From contig JBARXY010000033.1 of the NCBI GenBank assembly GCA_049647585.1, forward strand, positions 1 through 15,678: a stretch of DNA of 15,678 nucleotides. The letters run 5' to 3'. The notes under the pieces are model-generated. The model ran no database searches and was not told the DNA's origin. It was given only the letters and a program-made list of their open reading frames with translations. The first letter of the stretch is position 1. Every line of letters begins with the position of its first letter. Below, one piece after another: positions 14,743 through 15,678 of this stretch. This stretch comes from JAGQSZ01 sp049647585 (GTDB lineage Bacteria; Actinomycetota; Acidimicrobiia; Acidimicrobiales; Microtrichaceae). The translations under genes and the position numbers were made by a program.

Positions 14743-15160
14743 CAATCAGGTGTTCCGGCTCGGTTTGGGTATCTTGTTTGTCGCGGTCGTGGTCGTGTTG
14801 TCGACTGGTTGTGAGTTTTCGAAGCCTCTACCCACTATCGACAACGTTACCGACGGAATGCTCCTGGCGTTCCCCGGTGCGAAGGTCGTGGACAGTGGTG
14901 GAGGCGACGCTTATGACGACACATATCTTGATGGAGGGGGCCGTCACGAGCCCTTTAACCTTTGGAAGAACTATCAGCTAGCTGAACCAACCAAACGCGA
15001 AGAGATTTTCGATTGGGCACGCAACCGGGCCGACAAGATCGGTCTCGCAGATTGCGAAATACAACCATCCGGTAGCCAGATAAAGCTCAAATATATACAA
15101 CTTATTTGTGATGCCGAGAAGCTGACTGGCTACCCGGGGGGGGGTTACGCTGATATTTGA
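14735..15160 (+). CDS. Secreted lipoprotein, copy 2, C-terminus altered by poly-G frameshift
   Basis: A paralogue of the preceding lipoprotein: EFSKPLPTIDNVTDGM, DDTYLDGGG, LAEPTKREEIFDW, ADCEIQPS and LICDAEKLTGYPGG align with it throughout, both internal Cys included. The signal region (LGILFVAVVVVLSTGC) ends in a Cys at residue 26, but the -3 position is Ser rather than the usual Leu, so lipidation may be less efficient. Start candidates are GTG 14735, which overlaps the tail-fragment stop as in copy 1, and GTG 14750, aligned with the ATG of copy 1. A run of nine G (15136-15144) puts the end out of phase and gives the tail GYADI. With one G fewer it would read VTLIFDDGMGGEQATS... to TGA at 15243-15245, as in copy 1. 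Confidence 0.72.
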   Translation: MHDNQVFRLGLGILFVAVVVVLSTGCEFSKPLPTIDNVTDGMLLAFPGAKVVDSGGGDAYDDTYLDGGGRHEPFNLWKNYQLAEPTKREEIFDWARNRADKIGLADCEIQPSGSQIKLKYIQLICDAEKLTGYPGGGYADI

Positions 15161-15243
15161 TGATGGGATGGGAGGTGAGCAGGCAACTTCAACTGATGGA
15201 CTAGCGACCAAGTACGGCGTGTCGATTGCGTTGTACGCGCAGT

Positions 15244-15409
15244 GAACTCGCGGCCGTACCGGTGCGGTTTCGCGTCGATATAACTGGCACGACGGTCGGG
15301 GAAGTTCACATGGTCCGCTATGCCCAGATCTGTCGAGGCGGTGATATCCGTGCACGAACATCAGACATCAAGGTGCAGTTTGAGCACCCTGTTTAGCGCT
15401 GTCGCGTGA
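15244..15409 (+). pseudogene. Copy 3: tail fragment plus truncated lipoprotein remnant
   Basis: The tail fragment reads VRFRVDITGTTVGEVHMVRY, then AQICRGGDIRA, and is intact in frame, but its stop is lost (CGA where copies 1 and 2 have TAA or TGA). The GTG at 15350 begins MHEHQTSRCSLSTLFSAVA and hits TGA at 15407-15409. It aligns only with the first ~20 residues of lipoprotein 1 (MHKSQMPKPCLSAMIGAAV). Everything after the signal-peptide start has been deleted, so this is a dead third copy. Confidence 0.75.
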
Positions 15410-15430
15410 CGCCGGGGGAACGGGCGTCAC
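15406..15430. promoter_or_regulatory. Perfect 8-bp inverted repeat before the acyl-CoA dehydrogenase
   Basis: GTGACGCC (15406-15413) and GGCGTCAC (15423-15430) flank a 9-base G-rich loop, ending 25 bases before the ATG at 15456. There is no U-tract, so an operator or a 5'-leader hairpin is as likely as a terminator for the lipoprotein locus. Confidence 0.4.
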
Positions 15431-15455
15431 AGTCGACGAGGACCCGGGAGGGCCA

Positions 15456-15678
15456 ATGAACGCAAGCGCCACCACTACGGTCGATTCCGACGAAGCGTTT
15501 GTTATATCGCTCGTAAACGAGCTGCTCGCCGAATTTCCTCCGGCGAGCACGGACGAACGTCGATTCTTGGAAGCCCAATTCGAGTTCGACAAGGGACCGG
15601 CGTGGGTCCACTTTCCAGTTGGACACGGTGGACTCGGACTCAGCCCGAAGCTCCAACGACTCGTCATCCAGCGGGTCA
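15456..15678 (+). CDS. Acyl-CoA dehydrogenase family protein, N-terminus (partial)
   Basis: The frame is open from ATG to the right edge (74 codons). A strong ribosome site, GGAGG (15447-15451), lies 4 bases before the ATG. The protein begins MNASATTTVDSDEAF, has a helical segment (FVISLVNELLAEFP), and then GPAWVHFPVGHGGLGLSP, the conserved N-terminal motif of actinobacterial acyl-CoA dehydrogenases that feed beta-oxidation with FAD. The FAD- and substrate-binding parts lie outside the window, so the chain-length or steroid specificity cannot be judged. It fits the fatty-acid theme of the two ligases upstream. Confidence 0.8.
   Translation, partial: MNASATTTVDSDEAFVISLVNELLAEFPPASTDERRFLEAQFEFDKGPAWVHFPVGHGGLGLSPKLQRLVIQRV

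Larger units (their letters stand above)
14008..15409 (+). repeat. Tandem triplication: [beta-sandwich tail + lipoprotein] unit
   Basis: Unit 1 (about 14008-14627) contains the last ~115 bases of the beta-sandwich gene plus lipoprotein 1. Unit 2 (about 14628-15241) has a decayed tail plus lipoprotein 2. Unit 3 (about 15242-15409) has a tail plus a truncated lipoprotein start. Each tail contains the near-identical CACATGGTCCGCTATG and CAGATCTGTCGAGGCG blocks. The junctions lie at the lipoprotein stop (GTGAACT in both). Units are roughly 615-620 bp and visibly diverged, so the duplication is not recent. Confidence 0.8.

Overview
The window is GC-rich DNA with many GTG/TTG starts, tightly packed genes and FadD-type acyl-CoA synthetases. 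This suggests a high-GC actinobacterium (a lipid-degrading actinomycete or a relative). I cannot fix the genus from the sequence alone.

Layout. (1) Positions 1-184 are repeat-rich: a 19-bp tandem repeat, a near-perfect 24-bp-stem hairpin (66-119), and a 13-bp tandem repeat that crosses the stop codon of the next gene. (2) 172-2582 holds an FAD/NAD(P)-binding amine-oxidase/UDP-galactopyranose-mutase-like oxidoreductase (-), a small hypothetical gene (-), and a divergent zinc-ribbon microprotein (+). (3) 2643-12860 is a long co-directional minus-strand block. In order of transcription it encodes a fatty-acyl-CoA ligase, a cytoplasmic glycerophosphodiester phosphodiesterase, a complete oligopeptide-type ABC importer (lipoprotein binding protein, two permeases, two ATPases) and a second acyl-CoA synthetase. 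Several junctions touch or overlap. The importer has its own upstream gap, with a CRP/GlxR-like palindrome, and an intercistronic hairpin after the binding-protein gene. The block plausibly imports a small peptide-like or lipid-conjugated compound and activates acids to CoA thioesters; the substrate is unknown. (4) 12861-13239 has no supportable gene. (5) 13240-15409 (+) is an unusual accessory locus: a 5'-incomplete protein with two beta-sandwich (CBM/phage-tail-like) repeats, then a roughly 615-620-bp unit repeated in tandem (two near-complete copies plus a decayed third). Each unit is the 3' tail of the beta-sandwich gene plus a secreted lipoprotein gene. (6) The window ends in the start of an acyl-CoA dehydrogenase gene (+), preceded by a perfect inverted repeat.

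The most notable observation is in region 5. Both lipoprotein copies are interrupted at the same poly-G tract, in opposite directions (one G short in copy 1, one G too many in copy 2). The out-of-frame DNA beyond the tract still encodes the same 33-residue tail in both copies, with mostly synonymous differences. This fits a phase-variable or frameshift-regulated lipoprotein C-terminus, or homopolymer sequencing errors. The tandem [tail fragment + small lipoprotein] arrangement resembles orphan toxin/immunity or phage exclusion cassettes, but neither function is shown.
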